Translations under genes and position numbers: made by a program | The notes under the pieces: model-generated | The model's input: only the letters and a program-made list of their open reading frames with translations | The model's database searches: none | Told to the model about the DNA's origin: nothing | Shown here: piece after piece, positions 22,229 through 33,440 of the stretch | Position numbering within the stretch: the first letter of the stretch is position 1 | Layout: each line of letters opens with the position of its first letter | NCBI RefSeq assembly: GCF_030269925.1 | Contig: NC_085119.1 | Coordinates: 12,993,001-13,057,000 of the forward strand | Direction: 5' to 3' | Length of the DNA stretch: 64,000 nucleotides | Origin: Bombyx mori | Taxonomy: Eukaryota > Arthropoda > Insecta > Lepidoptera > Bombycidae

Positions 22229-22380
22229 TACCCTTATTCGACTATGTGGGGTCGGCGCAACATGTTCTCTTTTCCATTCAGGCCTATCGTACGCCATATT
22301 TGGTAATTACACCCTTCTATCATATATACCCTCTTATGCAGTTCACCCAAGTCTTTTTAGGACGCCCCCTCCTCACGTCT
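22229..22380. repeat. LINE 3'-UTR-like lepidopteran repeat fragment
   Basis: ATGTGGGGTCGGCGCAACAT, CATTCAGGCCTATCGTACGC and CACCCAAGTCTTTTTAGGAC resemble a 3' non-coding segment I associate with moth LINEs. There is one copy here and the strand is uncertain. Confidence 0.4.
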
Positions 22381-22847
22381 TTACAAAATTCTACAAATAT
22401 CAGTGCAATTTAAAGTTCCCAATATTTGAAAACCTTTCAAACGTTGTTGGTCTTGGAGTGATTTTGATGCAAAGTCCATACAGCGCAACATTTTTGCTAT
22501 ATCCTTATACAGTCCGGTTTACTTTCTATAATCTCGGCATCGGTCATTGTCAACAAAATGCATCGCTACGTGTCGTCTCGTAACGGTACGGAAACTCCCC
22601 AAATGTGTTTGTTGTGGTCTCCGAACGAATTCTCGACTCCAGACTTATAAATTGTGTTAGCGATAGTTTTCCAGTGGACTATTTGCAGTTTGGAGTTAGT
22701 TGGTAAAGACTAAAGAAATATGCGATGATTTTATTGACTAGGTGTGCGACGGGATGGTCAGGTTGTTACAATATTGCCAAACTCTTTTGTTATTATATTA
22801 TGTTGATTTCAAAACAATTTTAAGATTTTAAACAAAAATCATTTTTT
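22381..22847. other. unassigned DNA
   Basis: No recognisable gene or repeat is seen. Confidence 0.4.
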
Positions 22848-23152
22848 GTGTAATAAAAATCAAACCCGCAAAATTATAATTTGCGTAATTACTGGTTAGG
22901 GCCTCTTGTGAGTCAGCACGGGAAGGTACCACCACCCTGCCTATTTCTGCCGTGAAGCATTAATGCGTTTCGGTTTGAAGGATAGAGCAGCTGTTGTAAC
23001 TATACTTGAGCCCTTGGAACTTATATCTCAAGGTGGGTGGCGCATTTACGTTGTAGATGTCTATGGGCTCCATTAGCCAATTAACACCAGGTGGGCTGTG
23101 TGTGAGCTCGTCCACCCATCTAAGCAATAAAAAAATAATTAAATAAAAAAAA
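22848..23152 (+). repeat. Bm1 SINE, most of the body
   Basis: It begins in the mid-element linker GTGTAATAAAAATCAAACCC and continues through the whole body to CCATCTAAGCAATAAAAAAA. A TG dinucleotide expansion (GCTGTGTGTGAGCTCG) is private to this copy. Confidence 0.9.
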
Positions 23153-23220
23153 CTTTTTTTCACTTTCAAAATGTTGCTCCCTGGGCACTTGCCCCGACTG
23201 CCCTTAGTGTAAATCCACCA

Positions 23221-23300
23221 CTGGGTCGCACGGTACCCCACCACCTTGCCTATTTCTGTTACGAAGTAGTTAATGCGTGACGGTTTGAAGGGGTGGTGAG
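23221..23300 (+). repeat. Bm1-like middle fragment, diverged
   Basis: CTGGGTCGCACGGTACCCCA, CTTGCCTATTTCTGTTACGA and GGTTTGAAGG follow the order of the Bm1 middle region, lying just downstream of another Bm1 in the same orientation. Confidence 0.55.
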
Positions 23301-23822
23301 CTGTAACCACATAAACGTGATCTGATGATGTATTGTACGCGTCTTTGCAACAAATAAAGAAAAAGTTTGACTAAATTAACTATGAGTAAGTACAACGTCT
23401 TGTTCGATGAGGCGGTACGGTCAGTTCTGTCGAACTATTTAAAACAAATCTGGACGCCCAGAAACAAAGATTTCTCCTCCAACTCCAACTAAACAATTTT
23501 GGCTAACTTGTTTACTCGATGCTTACAAATCTACTGACAAAGCAAGCTGAAAGTTAGCAAATTAAACGTAAACTAAGCACTTTCTAAGCTGAAGTTACGT
23601 AACGCTTATTTACCTTTCTCTCGGCCTAGAACTATGTATTCTTCTGTTATTATAGGCCTACGAAGTTTTTGAATGTTTAACTGTTATGTTGTTTACTTAA
23701 TTTTAACGTAAACTTCTACGAGTTAAATTTCATATTCAAGGCGATAATTATACAAACTATTTTTGTAACCATAGTCTTTAACTCTGGTAGTAGGGCGTAT
23801 TTTTAGTGCTAGTAGATAGTCA
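23301..23822. other. unassigned DNA
   Basis: No recognisable gene or repeat is seen. Confidence 0.4.
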
Positions 23823-24010
23823 TAGCCTTCTTCTTCTTCTTTCTTTCCTATTACCGTCTGCTGGGGTGGGGCTCGAATCAAATTCTTCCATTTGCATCGG
23901 TCTTGGGCAGTCTGTTCTACCTTCTCCCACGTCATACCTAAGATGCCTAGTTCCTGCTCTACTGAGCGACGCCGTGTTGTTCATATTCATGGGACGGATT
24001 CTGTGCTTTT
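23823..24010 (-). repeat. non-LTR 3'-end-like repeat with a GAA-type tail
   Basis: The minus-strand 3' end is a CTT/GAA trinucleotide run (23826-23848), like RTE tails. It is preceded by TGGGGTGGGGCTCGAATCAA and TTGCATCGGTCTTGGGCAGT. The open frames on both strands here overlap each other and are incidental. Confidence 0.45.
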
Positions 24011-26547
24011 TGCCAGACACTTTCCAGGTCAGTGCTCTCTTGGATATGTATGACCATTCTGCCTTATTCTGCCAATAAATATTCAAGTGTATTTATCATC
24101 TGGACAGTTAATTTACAACCACTGATCATCAGTTGGAACGTTGGCCAACCCTAATAACACCTAGTTTCCAACAATTTGATTGGTTTGTGAATAATATACG
24201 AAGCGATGTGCCGCTATACGAAAAGTTGGTTGGAGATGTGTATATTCGTCCATCTTCATTTCGTATATTGAATATAAATAGCCTAAGAAAAAATAAATTG
24301 GCAAAGTTATCTCAATCAACACGACGAACGAGACAAATATAAGAAAAATCATCGAACGTCGGGAATGCAAATTCAAAATTTAATCGTATGTTTAGAGCCT
24401 GCTGTCAACTGAAAACCCGGTGTCGTTTAGTCCGGATAAGCTATACGGCGGATTGGAGGCGGCTTATTGATTGCAAGGCGAGCACGGCCCCGTCCTCGCC
24501 GACGGAGACCGCATAATCCCTGGATTACTCAGGGAGAGACTACAAAACGTCACTGTGTTACAGGAAAAACTTTGATAATGAAACGGGATAGTTGGTGATT
24601 GCAAACAGAGGACAACAATCGTTGTGTGTTAGACAAACGCACAGCACTTTATTGCAGAGCGCTCTACGAATTTCACTTTAGTAGGAATCCCATGTTTTCG
24701 ATCCAGTAATTTCAATAAATAATTCACGCTAGCAAGTACCTTTAAAACGATCTACATTAAATCTCGTAACGCTATAAAATTAATGTACTCTTTTTGATTT
24801 TACGGTCCAAATTTAAAACTATCAAAACGAAAACTTAGATTATCGTGCACTTGGAAATGAAAACCACAAGTTAATTTAACTTCACGTATTCACGAAACAA
24901 GTAATTTTCATACCAAAAATTTTAAACAAACACAAAATTAACGCTCGCACACAAATAGTAGGTAGAATGAATGTTTTGGGCAAAATTACGTTTGGCAACC
25001 ACTGAAGCTGGGGCGCTAACATTTTCCTCAAGTGCGTGCGTCATTAAATCCATTTCATTTACACACGTGCAAGAAAACACGAAAAGGTGAGAAACCCTTA
25101 AAAGACAACATTAATACTTCCCGCGGGCCAATTAATAAATCTGCACGCCGCAAACATGAAATTTGGTACGCCCCGCGGAATACCAATCGTGTATCACTCG
25201 ACAGTCGAGATTAACGCGACTGAGAAGCGATTACGTTAAAGATCGAAATCTAAATATAAACGCGACGCAAGATTCTCGTCGTGGTAATCCCGAAGATGGA
25301 GCGTTTGGCGGCAACGCGGCTTGTTCCGGAGCCAACGAAGGCTTTATTGATAGCGAGCCTGGCTGCTGCAAAGAGACGGGGGTAGACGAATGATAATTAT
25401 TCATTCCGAGCGCGGGTTCCATTGCTTCCGGTTAAAATATCTCCGCGATCCATTTCGTATTGACGTTTAGTATTCTTTATTCAAATGCGCAGATTGTAAA
25501 ATTACTGAGCTTTGTAAAATTTACCGAGTCTTTCATGGTAATTACAATAATGTATTCGGTTAATCAAGTCTTACTAGGACTCGAATAATTGGATCGACCA
25601 GTTAATACTTACGAAGATTTTAAAGCAGAACAAAAATTCATTAAGTATAAAGATAAGACCGACTGAATAGAAATGAAACAATACTGTATTTTTTTGTTTG
25701 TACGTGTTGTGATTTAAATAAAAACTGACTCGAATAACTTCTAAATCCCTAACGATTTTATTGTATAAAGCTGCATTGTTTTGAACTGTTTTGTGAATTT
25801 TCTCAAAGATAGCTAACTTCTTACACTCTTTATTGCCAATTATCATAATTGGATTTAGTCCACTTTGAAAACTGTTTCTATTTACTTTCTGCCGGTCTAT
25901 ATTTGTGGAAGATTGATTAGAAAATATTGTATGAATAAACGTCTTAGATTTCAAATCTTGTCTTGTATTAGTAACTTAGTTTAAAATCAACGGCAGAATT
26001 CACCCTTATAAGATTAATTAAAAGACAAAAAAGGAAGCAAGTTGCCTCGTCGAGGAAATAGAATGTGTTAAAAATTATACATTTATAATTTGAACAGTCC
26101 ACAAATTTTTTTGGGTTGACCGAACAATTTGTTCATAAAACAACCCTCTTAACTCCGTGCTCTGATCAATGGTTATCCCCAAAGCGTACATTACGAAGCC
26201 GTCACATTCCCGAAATTCCGAATCCCAACCTAAATGAAAACCAAAACATGTTTTGGGAGATATTTTTTCTCCCTTCGTTCATATTTTCCTGAATCCATTC
26301 GCTCTTGTTGGAGCGATTGGCTGCCATAAGGGGCTATACATTTGAAAGCTCAGAAATTTTTGCATAATAATTGACTAGCCAGAACGTGCTCATATTTCAG
26401 CTGTTCAAAATGTACTCCCACTGGTTTATCGATCGAGAATCATCTTCATTATATATCAGGCTTGTTTTATGGTATAATAACGCTTTCTTCTACCACAACA
26501 TATTGTAGGATCGCTTATAACTCGGTGCTAATATCAATAATTCATTC
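24011..26547. other. unassigned DNA, 2.5 kb, with GC-richer islands
   Basis: GC-richer unique-looking patches lie at about 24405-24545 (GGCGAGCACGGCCCCGTCCT) and 25040-25440 (GGAGCGTTTGGCGGCAACGC). They show no coding signature and no repeat match within the window. The 126-residue minus-strand frame at 25574-25954 is not recognised. Such islands could be conserved non-coding or regulatory sequence, but this cannot be shown from one genome. Confidence 0.45.
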
Positions 26548-26824
26548 CAATAAATAATAATAAATAAATATTTTTACTAACAATCACGCCACGTTAACTG
26601 GTACCGTGATGAGTTCGTAAAGAACTTGTGTTACAGGTACCAGATAACGGATATAAATGTAAGATTTTTATTATCCACATACTTACATATATTTAATATA
26701 CATCCATAACCCTGGAAAAGACATTTATATTTATCATACAAATATCTTCCCTTGGCGGGATTCAAACCCGGGACCCCTTTGTGTAGTGACCATGTCACTT
26801 ACCACTACACCAGACGGCCAATAG
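26548..26824 (-). repeat. tRNA-derived SINE, second family
   Basis: The minus-strand head (26755-26824) has an A-box-like TGGTGTAGTGGTAAGTG and a B-box-like GGGTTTGAATCCC (26757-26769). The body includes AACTTGTGTTACAGGTACCA and the 3' end is an (AAAT)n-type tail at 26548-26571. The acceptor stem would not pair, so this is a SINE head and not a tRNA gene. A 157-residue frame reading through it is incidental. Confidence 0.7.
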
Positions 26825-27223
26825 ACAAATGTTACACAATTACCCGCAATAATCTTCAAAAACCACACAAATCTTCGTCTGTATCCTAAAAAGTATATAA
26901 TTTCAAATATATGTATGTACGTATACTTAAAATTAACAAATGGTATTTTAATACTTGGATAGGCAGATGATTGCTCGTGATGATTAATACAACTGATTGT
27001 GATCCTGGTCGGACCGTCATTCCAGTTACTTCTAGTCATGAAAACCGGCCTTATCGGTTTTACGTGATGCTCTAAGAAATAACTAAACAAAAGATAGACG
27101 TAAAAAGAGGTAAAATCTTCTATGCATATGTGGATAAATGTTGATAAATAAAATGAGCCATGATAATCGTAATATAAATTCTTAAGTAATTGAGCTAAGC
27201 GTAACATACTTTGCTATATACCA

Positions 27224-27265
27224 ATGCACCGGGCATCTGATCCTTTAGGCCACGACGACCTCAAC
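27224..27265 (-). repeat. Bm1 head fragment
   Basis: ATGCACCGGGCATCTGATCC and TTTAGGCCACGACGACCTCA are the outermost 5' end of Bm1 only. Confidence 0.8.
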
Positions 27266-28189
27266 AGACGAATTTTTTACATATGTCCTGGTGAAACTGG
27301 AAAGGCCTTCGGGCCACCAGTAATCTTTCAATCATATAAAAAAAGACGAAATTTTAATGAAATTGACATTATTAATTGTACGGTGGGCGTTTAGACTAAA
27401 AGGTCGTTTTTTAACAAACAAAAAACGCTGAAGTTACTGAACCGAAATTAAATCTTGTCAATTTTTTTCACATCAATCTTTATAAGAAGGCACAGCCAGG
27501 GAACATCTTAAAGACATTATTTATCCGAGATCAGATGACGGTGACGTTAACTAGATTACGCTACGGCTCCCGCCGTACTGTCGAACTACTTTTTATGAAG
27601 GGCCTCGATAATATAACACATCCTAAGTGGCCTATTTACTTTTTACGTCCTTTTCCCCCTAAAAGCAGATTTTAAGAGAGACCACCTCATTATATGTGTT
27701 CACCATCATGGACATCATCAATCTTAGTAAAAGAAACAAATTTGAACTTGCACTAAGAAAACGGAGGGAATTAATAATATCTGATTACTCTCAATGGATC
27801 TTTCAAATAATATTTCAAACATCTCAGACCACTCCATACGAATCACAGAGGAAACCAATGGCTCGGCACGCCCATAGGCTCCAAAATTTCTAATAGATTG
27901 AAGATAATTCACGTATCGTGGTTGTGGTCATCATCACTTCTCCATGTCGTTAAAACTGGTGATTCCGATGTTATAATGCCTTTAGATATTTAATGTATTT
28001 TAATTTGTTAAGCTTAAATAGATAACATTAGGTTAAGATAAGCCTTCCTTAGCACACCCTTGAAATTTTTAAAAGCCTTTATTCAAATCTTAACCGTGAA
28101 ACAAAATTTTAAAAGTGTGTTTACAGTAAAAAAAATAGCTTGTCTTAAATCATCCCGGAATACCCTGAATTTTTATTTGGAGAAAATCG
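27266..28189. other. unassigned AT-rich DNA
   Basis: No recognisable gene or repeat is seen. Confidence 0.4.
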
Positions 28190-28570
28190 TTAGACGCCTA
28201 GTAGTTGGCGCAGTAGGCGGGGCGGGACACGTCTGAGCTGAACCGCCTAATACCCCCTGTCGCTCAACAACTTTAGTCCGAGCCTTGGATAGGACTCAAC
28301 CGAAACAGGCGAGGGAGTAAGTTAATATGTTTCGCTAGAAGCCTTTCTCCCCGCCAACCTGACCCCACGGGTCGCCAATCAGCGGTCAACGACACCACCA
28401 CCTCCATTCATTTCCGAAGTCCATCTAGATAACGCCACCAACTCGTACCCCACGGATAACACACTAGGCTAGAAGTAACGCAGGTCGGCGTGCACAATCA
28501 TCCCTCACCCGATTGTTCCTTCGTGTAAAGCATCTTACACGTCGTCTTCTTGAGTCGCCGGTCCAAAAAA
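28190..28570. other. GC-rich block of unknown nature
   Basis: About 380 bp are sharply GC-richer than both flanks (GGCGCAGTAGGCGGGGCGGG; CTCCCCGCCAACCTGACCCC). There is no long frame, and the block is not repeated elsewhere in the window. It could be a piece of a GC-rich retrotransposon, such as an R1-clade untranslated region, or unique sequence. Confidence 0.45.
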
Positions 28571-28636
28571 ACTAGGACCCTATCCTGATTCCCGCTTCAA
28601 GAGCGTTTCGATATGCAATTTCAAAACAGTTCAAGT

Positions 28637-28722
28637 ATTTTTTTATTTATTTATTGCTAGAACCCATCTAAGGTGATGGTACCTACCCGCGCGGACTCAC
28701 AAGAGGTCCTACCACCAGTAAT
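28637..28722 (-). repeat. Bm1 SINE with a large internal deletion
   Basis: The tail region TTTATTTATTGCT is joined directly to GGTACCTACCCGCGCGGACT, so most of the 3' body is missing. Downstream, CCAGTATTA repeats a few times (28737-28765). Confidence 0.75.
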
Positions 28723-29483
28723 TATCCGCTATTATTCCAGTATTACCAGTATTAATACCAGTATTCGCCATTATATCACCCCATTTGAGCTTGCTTTGTA
28801 ATATCACATAGTCAAAGATAACCTTCCTGAACATCTACGAGAATTTAAGTCTACGAACCGATAGGGTACATACACTTAGAACGCTTTCATCAACGAACCG
28901 AAGTAATTTCCGTATCAAATCACTTAATTTACTCTTAATACGCTGGTAGAGGCAACTCCTGTGTTTTGCGTATTTTACGTAACAGCCGCGTTACACAGAA
29001 TTAATGACTAGTGAAATTCAATGACAGAGTAATGAAGTTAAATTGGCTTAATTTTGTTTCGAACATCAATTAACGTGAGGGCGGATAACTGTTATTTACA
29101 TCAAAACAAGGCCCCGCGTCAGCGCGGTGCTCGGGCCTATAACTTTAAATCTGAACCCGGAATTTACGTAAAACACTCGTTTAATCCATCTGCTCCTAAT
29201 GGTATGTATTAAAATAAATTGGACTATCACACTAATTAAGCACTTTAGATATGAACTTTAGATTTAGATATGAACTTTATATCAAAACAAATCTTATCAA
29301 AAACTCTCCTACACAGCTTTAGCCTTGGAAAATTTAGTATCTAAAATGGCTAATAATGTCATTACAGTAATTTTTTAATGATAAAACTTACATTGAATAT
29401 TAATGTTTCATTTTACATTTACCGGTCCACGCCCAAATTTGGTCCTATGCTATGGCGGTGTGAAACATTGAACAAGAAAAAAA
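28723..29483. other. unassigned DNA
   Basis: No recognisable gene or repeat is seen apart from the CCAGTATTA repeats at its start. Confidence 0.4.
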
Positions 29484-29556
29484 AAGAATCGAACCCGACT
29501 TCCATGGTATGATAATCAGAGTCACTAACCACTGGACCTAGAAGCGATCGCGAACC
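29484..29556 (-). repeat. tRNA-like SINE head, third type
   Basis: On the minus strand, GGTCCAGTGGTTAGTGAC (A-box-like) precedes GGGTTCGATTC (B-box-like) and a T-run. Stems do not close properly for a tRNA, so I call a degenerate tRNA-derived head. Confidence 0.5.
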
Positions 29557-29988
29557 ATATAAATACACGTAAATGTAAACAAACGCACCAAATGAAAACA
29601 CATATTAAGCTCTGAATATTACCGTGAAACAATAAAACGCCGGATTAACGTACGACGACATGGAAAGTTCAATAGCGGCTCGTAATAAACGGATAAGTTA
29701 ATACCCGACCAACATGCAAATAACATTAAATATCGGCGGTGCGCCAATTAAAGTCGTAAACTTTAATTGATATTCATGGACTCATAATAGGGAGTGCTGG
29801 AGACTGAAAATTCTCGGGGACTGCTCCACTTGCTGTCGCGTATAATTACGCTTGAAACAAGTACCTGGGCGGAGTTTGGCGCTTCGCAATTATTAATTTT
29901 TACAACACAAGGCTTCTCTAGCACGACAATTTAGTAAACCGCATTTCTTGAGGGCTTACTGCTGTTTTGTTACTCATTTTACTTCCGA
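29557..29988. other. unassigned DNA
   Basis: No recognisable gene or repeat is seen. Confidence 0.4.
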
Positions 29989-29997
29989 TTCGTCGCC

Positions 29998-30195
29998 TTT
30001 TTTCCTACCTAAGCTGATAGCCTTGAGAGGCTATACCAGCCTTAACTAGTAGGTGAGCTCATGGGGCTCAAACCTGATGACGTTGCTAACGCGAACCCTG
30101 GCAAGGGCCGTGCTTCGCAGAATCTACCACCGGATCGGGAAACGCGACCCACTGAGAAGATCCGGCGAGAAACTCAGTGGGCTGTGTCTGAGGGT
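29998..30195 (-). repeat. class B repeat with target-site duplication
   Basis: TTCGTCGCC at 29989-29997 and 30196-30204 flanks a well-conserved minus-strand copy with a short T-run tail. Confidence 0.85.
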
Positions 30196-30204
30196 TTCGT
30201 CGCC

Positions 30205-30584
30205 GTAACCATACTGGTAAACTAGTAAAATCAGCTTCATGGATACATAGAAAACTTATAAATTAAAAACATACTAGCCAAATTAACTTTCGATCTCTTC
30301 TAATTTTTCAGGATTGAAGACTTTTAAGCTTGAAATTGGAGACATTATATAAAATTTGTTAACATTAATTTTGAACTATTAACCAAAATTTATTCATCGT
30401 CTTTTAATACGTAATTGACTAATATCAAACACACACAAAATGTAGTTACCTAATCAAAGCACACAGAATTCGAAATTAATTGAAAATTATGTGAATTACA
30501 ACATTTTAGCTTCGTTCCTGTTGGAGGGAAACTGTACTGTTGATATCAGTGCTCACATCCACCACACTGATTCAACAGTACTTT
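30205..30584. other. unassigned AT-rich DNA
   Basis: No recognisable gene or repeat is seen. Confidence 0.4.
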
Positions 30585-30655
30585 CTCTTCGAGTCCTTCT
30601 TCAAACGCTTCTTGCGAACAGTACTCAGTGGTAGGCAGCGACTTGGCTCTGCCCC
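30585..30655 (+). repeat. class C repeat fragment, opposite orientation
   Basis: GGTAGGCAGCGACTTGGCTC and the upstream GTCCTTCTTCAAACGCTTCT are the reverse complement of the other class C copies. Confidence 0.65.
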
Positions 30656-31077
30656 GTTTTTTTTTTTTTTTTTGAGTTTACTCCTTTAGAATCGATTTAC
30701 ATATATAGGCCCGGGGTATGAAAATTATGGGGACCAAAATCGTACTAGCATGTCACACGAAATGCGTTATGCGCCTGATTGGCTCCTGATTGCGTGATGC
30801 GTGCGCGCGCCAATCAGGAGCCAACGCGCGGCCGCGTTATCGCAGGTGACGCCGGGCTGCTGCGCCGGCAGTCCGCCACAAAGCCTCGTACTGATCGCGC
30901 GTTTCTCTCATTATTGTATTTTCATATATTTGTTAGTCGTTTGTTTTGTGTCTCGTTAATTTGTTAATAATCTGTAGTGTATCGTGTTGTCGTAATATAG
31001 AACTATTTCTCGTATTGTTTCGTTTAATTTTTTATATCCAGTAAACTCCAGTCGTGCGTCGGAGCGGACACACACAC
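30656..31077. other. GC-rich segment with a CCAAT palindrome
   Basis: It starts with an 18-T run at 30657-30674. Positions 30779-30792 (TTGGCTCCTGATTG) and 30811-30824 form a perfect 14-bp inverted repeat with an 18-nt CG-rich loop, giving CCAAT/ATTGG sites on both arms. A CpG-rich stretch and then an AT-rich stretch follow. This resembles a promoter, or the end of a mobile element. No gene can be assigned. Confidence 0.45.
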
Positions 31078-32087
31078 TTTTTTTTTTTTTTTTTTTTTAA
31101 CGCTGGGGAATCCATTTACGGATACCCGGTTGAGGGGGGTAACGAACCGGGTTATGTCGGACTCCGGCGCCTCCTGAGAGGAAGAAGGGGAGAAGAGAAG
31201 GGCCGAGGTCCTTCACCTCCCCCAATTTCTCACAGGAGACTACGCCTTAAAAAAAGGCGCGCGAAGCACTTGCCCCGCAGAACGACTACCGACTAAACCC
31301 CATCGAGCTCCACCACACCGACTACACGAAACTTACGGTACCGCGATGCGCGCCGAAAGTCTCGCCTTAGGCGGTACCCGTACTAATGTTAAGACGGGAT
31401 TTCATCCCCGGGAAAATCCCGTAGAACCTCGTCTCGGGCGACACACCGTGAGCGGCGCACAGGAGCCACCTTGCACCGCTTCACCACCGGACCAACAGTC
31501 GAGTGCCGGGCGCCCCCGCACCCGGCACTCGATAGTCCCTACGAGGGCTGAGCGGCGGCCTCTCGCACGCGCCGTCCACCCCGCCTTCTGCGCTGAGGAG
31601 CCGAAGAGGGATCCCATTCCCTTTCGCGCTCCTCAGCCTCACGAAGCGCCATGACCAAGTCACAGAACCCAGCCATGGCCTCCCACGAACTCCGGTCCTC
31701 TACCATACGGGCGACGATAGCCCTCAAAGAGAGGTCCTGCCCCAACACCGCGACGAGGTTTCGCCGCGGGTGCTCCCACCGTGGGCACGCTTCTAGCGCG
31801 TGCTGAGCGTCATCGTTCGGGTGCCCGCACTGGTGGCAGCCCGGATGTGGCTCCCTTCCGCAGACTCTCCACAGATACCTCCCGAAGCATCCATGCCCCG
31901 AAAGGACCTGGGTGAGGCGAAAGGAGAGCTCACCATGTCGCCGGTCCGACCATGCCTCCAGCACAGGCACCAGTGCCTCGAGCGTGCGCTGACGAGTGGC
32001 CGAAGTTCGGCCGAGCTCCTCCAGCAAGCGCTCTCTCCAGGCATTGCTGACCTTCATGAGCGGGTTACCACTTTCCATGAGGTCTCC
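31078..32087 (-). mobile_element. R1-clade LINE, 5'-truncated 3' end
   Basis: The minus-strand copy ends in a poly-A tail (21-T run at 31078-31098), preceded by a GC-rich 3' untranslated region of about 440 bp and the C-terminal coding end. The 5' break at about 32087 lies directly against a headless Bm1. Base composition is far richer in G+C than the surrounding DNA, as is usual for R1-type elements. Confidence 0.8.
31539..32087 (-). pseudogene. C-terminal part of an R1-clade LINE polyprotein
   Basis: About 180 codons remain of ORF2, which in complete elements carries endonuclease and reverse transcriptase. Visible here are LSFRLTQVLSGHGCFGRYLW (residues 51-70, counted from the first Met) and the C-terminal zinc-knuckle pattern C-x2-C-x8-H-x4-C (C81, C84, H93, C98). 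An acidic/arginine-rich end follows. The endonuclease and the RT catalytic domain are absent through 5' truncation. The first Met (32078) is internal to the original protein and is not a true start. The frame is open to its stop, so the insertion may be fairly recent. Open frames on the other strand (31346-31654, 31800-32162) are shadows. Confidence 0.8.
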
Positions 32088-32325
32088 ACTGGTGGTAGGA
32101 CCTCTTGTGAGTCCGCGCGGGTGGTTACCACCACCCTGCCTATTTCAGCCGTGAAGCAGTGATGCGTTTCGGTTTGAAGGATGGTGTAGCCGTTGTAACT
32201 ATACTTGAGACCTTAGAACTTATATCTCACGATGGGTGGCGCATGTACGTTGTGGATGTCTATGGGCTCCAGTAACCACTTAACACCAGGTGGGTTGTGA
32301 GCTCGTCCACCCATCTAAAAAAAAG
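32088..32325 (+). repeat. Bm1 SINE, headless form
   Basis: It starts CACTGGTGGTAGGACCTCTT at the LINE junction and ends CCACCCATCTAAAAAAAA. The usual AGCAAT before the tail is lost. Confidence 0.88.
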
Positions 32326-32636
32326 TGCGAATGCCTACAAAGGCCTTTTAAAAAAAATGCTATGACTAGCTTAACGAAAAACATAACAATACAATTATTA
32401 TTTGACAATACGAAAAAACTGTACCAAGCTTTCACTGATCCGTGTGCTTCAAATTGGAATTTTCTCTCAATCCCAGCTAAAACTTTGCGCGCTACATTTT
32501 CCTTTACCTAAACAATTGGTTTTTCATACTAATTTTGGTATATCTCGATACTTTACTGGTCGACTTTAAATTGTTTCTTCCATACACGTATTAAAACCCT
32601 ATTAAAACCGTTCATGTGAAATTCAACCGTCAGATA
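32326..32636. other. unassigned DNA
   Basis: No recognisable gene or repeat is seen. Confidence 0.4.
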
Positions 32637-32932
32637 TTTTTTTTTTATTGCTTAGGTGGATGGACGAACTCGCAGCCCACCTGGTGCTAAGTGGTTACTG
32701 GAGCCCATAGACATCTACAACGTAAATGCGCCACCCACCTCGAGATATAAGTTCTAAGGTCTCAGTATAGTTACAACGGCTACCCCATCCTTCGAACCGA
32801 AACGCACCACTGCTTCACGGCGGAAACAGGCAGGGTGGTGGTACCTACCCGTGCGGACTCACAAGAGGTCCTACCACCAGTGATTACGCAAATTACAATT
32901 TTGCGGGTTTGGTTTTTATTACACGATGTTAT
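32637..32932 (-). repeat. Bm1 SINE, body and linker
   Basis: A T-run of 10 is followed by the body and the linker GGTTTTTATTACACGATGTT. It stops before the tRNA-like head. Confidence 0.9.
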
Positions 32933-33257
32933 CAGATACTAGTAATTCAGAACACGACAAAACTACGAAATCAGTTTCAAAAATATATAACAATGTTTTG
33001 GTACATAATTGTATCTTAGGCTTTCGGCGTTGTGTGCAATATGACATGGGATCCCGATTCCATTGCTTCACGATTTTGTTAATTACTAGAACGTATAGTC
33101 TTTATTTATTTTAAATACGGTTTTTCGTTTAAGAAAGATTAGTAGATTTTGGTTTCAATTCTGTAACAATACTCTGACACCCTATTTTAGACAATTTAAA
33201 TCAAGAGCTCAACTCATTTCATGTAATATGTGATTATATTTTATAACTATTATAATA
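32933..33257. other. unassigned AT-rich DNA
   Basis: No recognisable gene or repeat is seen. Confidence 0.4.
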
Positions 33258-33277
33258 ACCGGCAAACTTCTTGAGCA
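33258..33277 (+). repeat. left inverted terminal repeat
   Basis: The 20-bp arm has one mismatch to 34469-34488 and is adjacent to TA. Confidence 0.88.
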
Positions 33278-33440
33278 TTTGTTGACGTAGTGGGGGTAAG
33301 TTTGCGCATGGTACACTCACGTGCGAAAACATTACTCACTCTGCGTCATAATGCTATTAAATTATTAAAATCAACATATGTATTTATTTATATATTTATT
33401 AGAACATCAACAAAACATATAGGTTAATAATTGTAATAAT

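Noticed and set aside
23806..24086. Overlapping frames of 88-90 residues on both strands
   Set aside because: They are shadows of each other within a repeat-like 3' end with a trinucleotide tail.
26734..27207. 157-residue minus-strand open frame
   Set aside because: Its C-terminal part is the tRNA-like SINE head (the GPGFESRQG end is the B box region translated), so it is a chance frame across a repeat.
31346..31654. Arg/Pro-rich plus-strand frame
   Set aside because: It is antisense to the GC-rich R1-clade LINE coding end. High G+C keeps several frames open.
31800..32162. 120-residue plus-strand frame
   Set aside because: It is antisense to the LINE fragment and then runs into Bm1.
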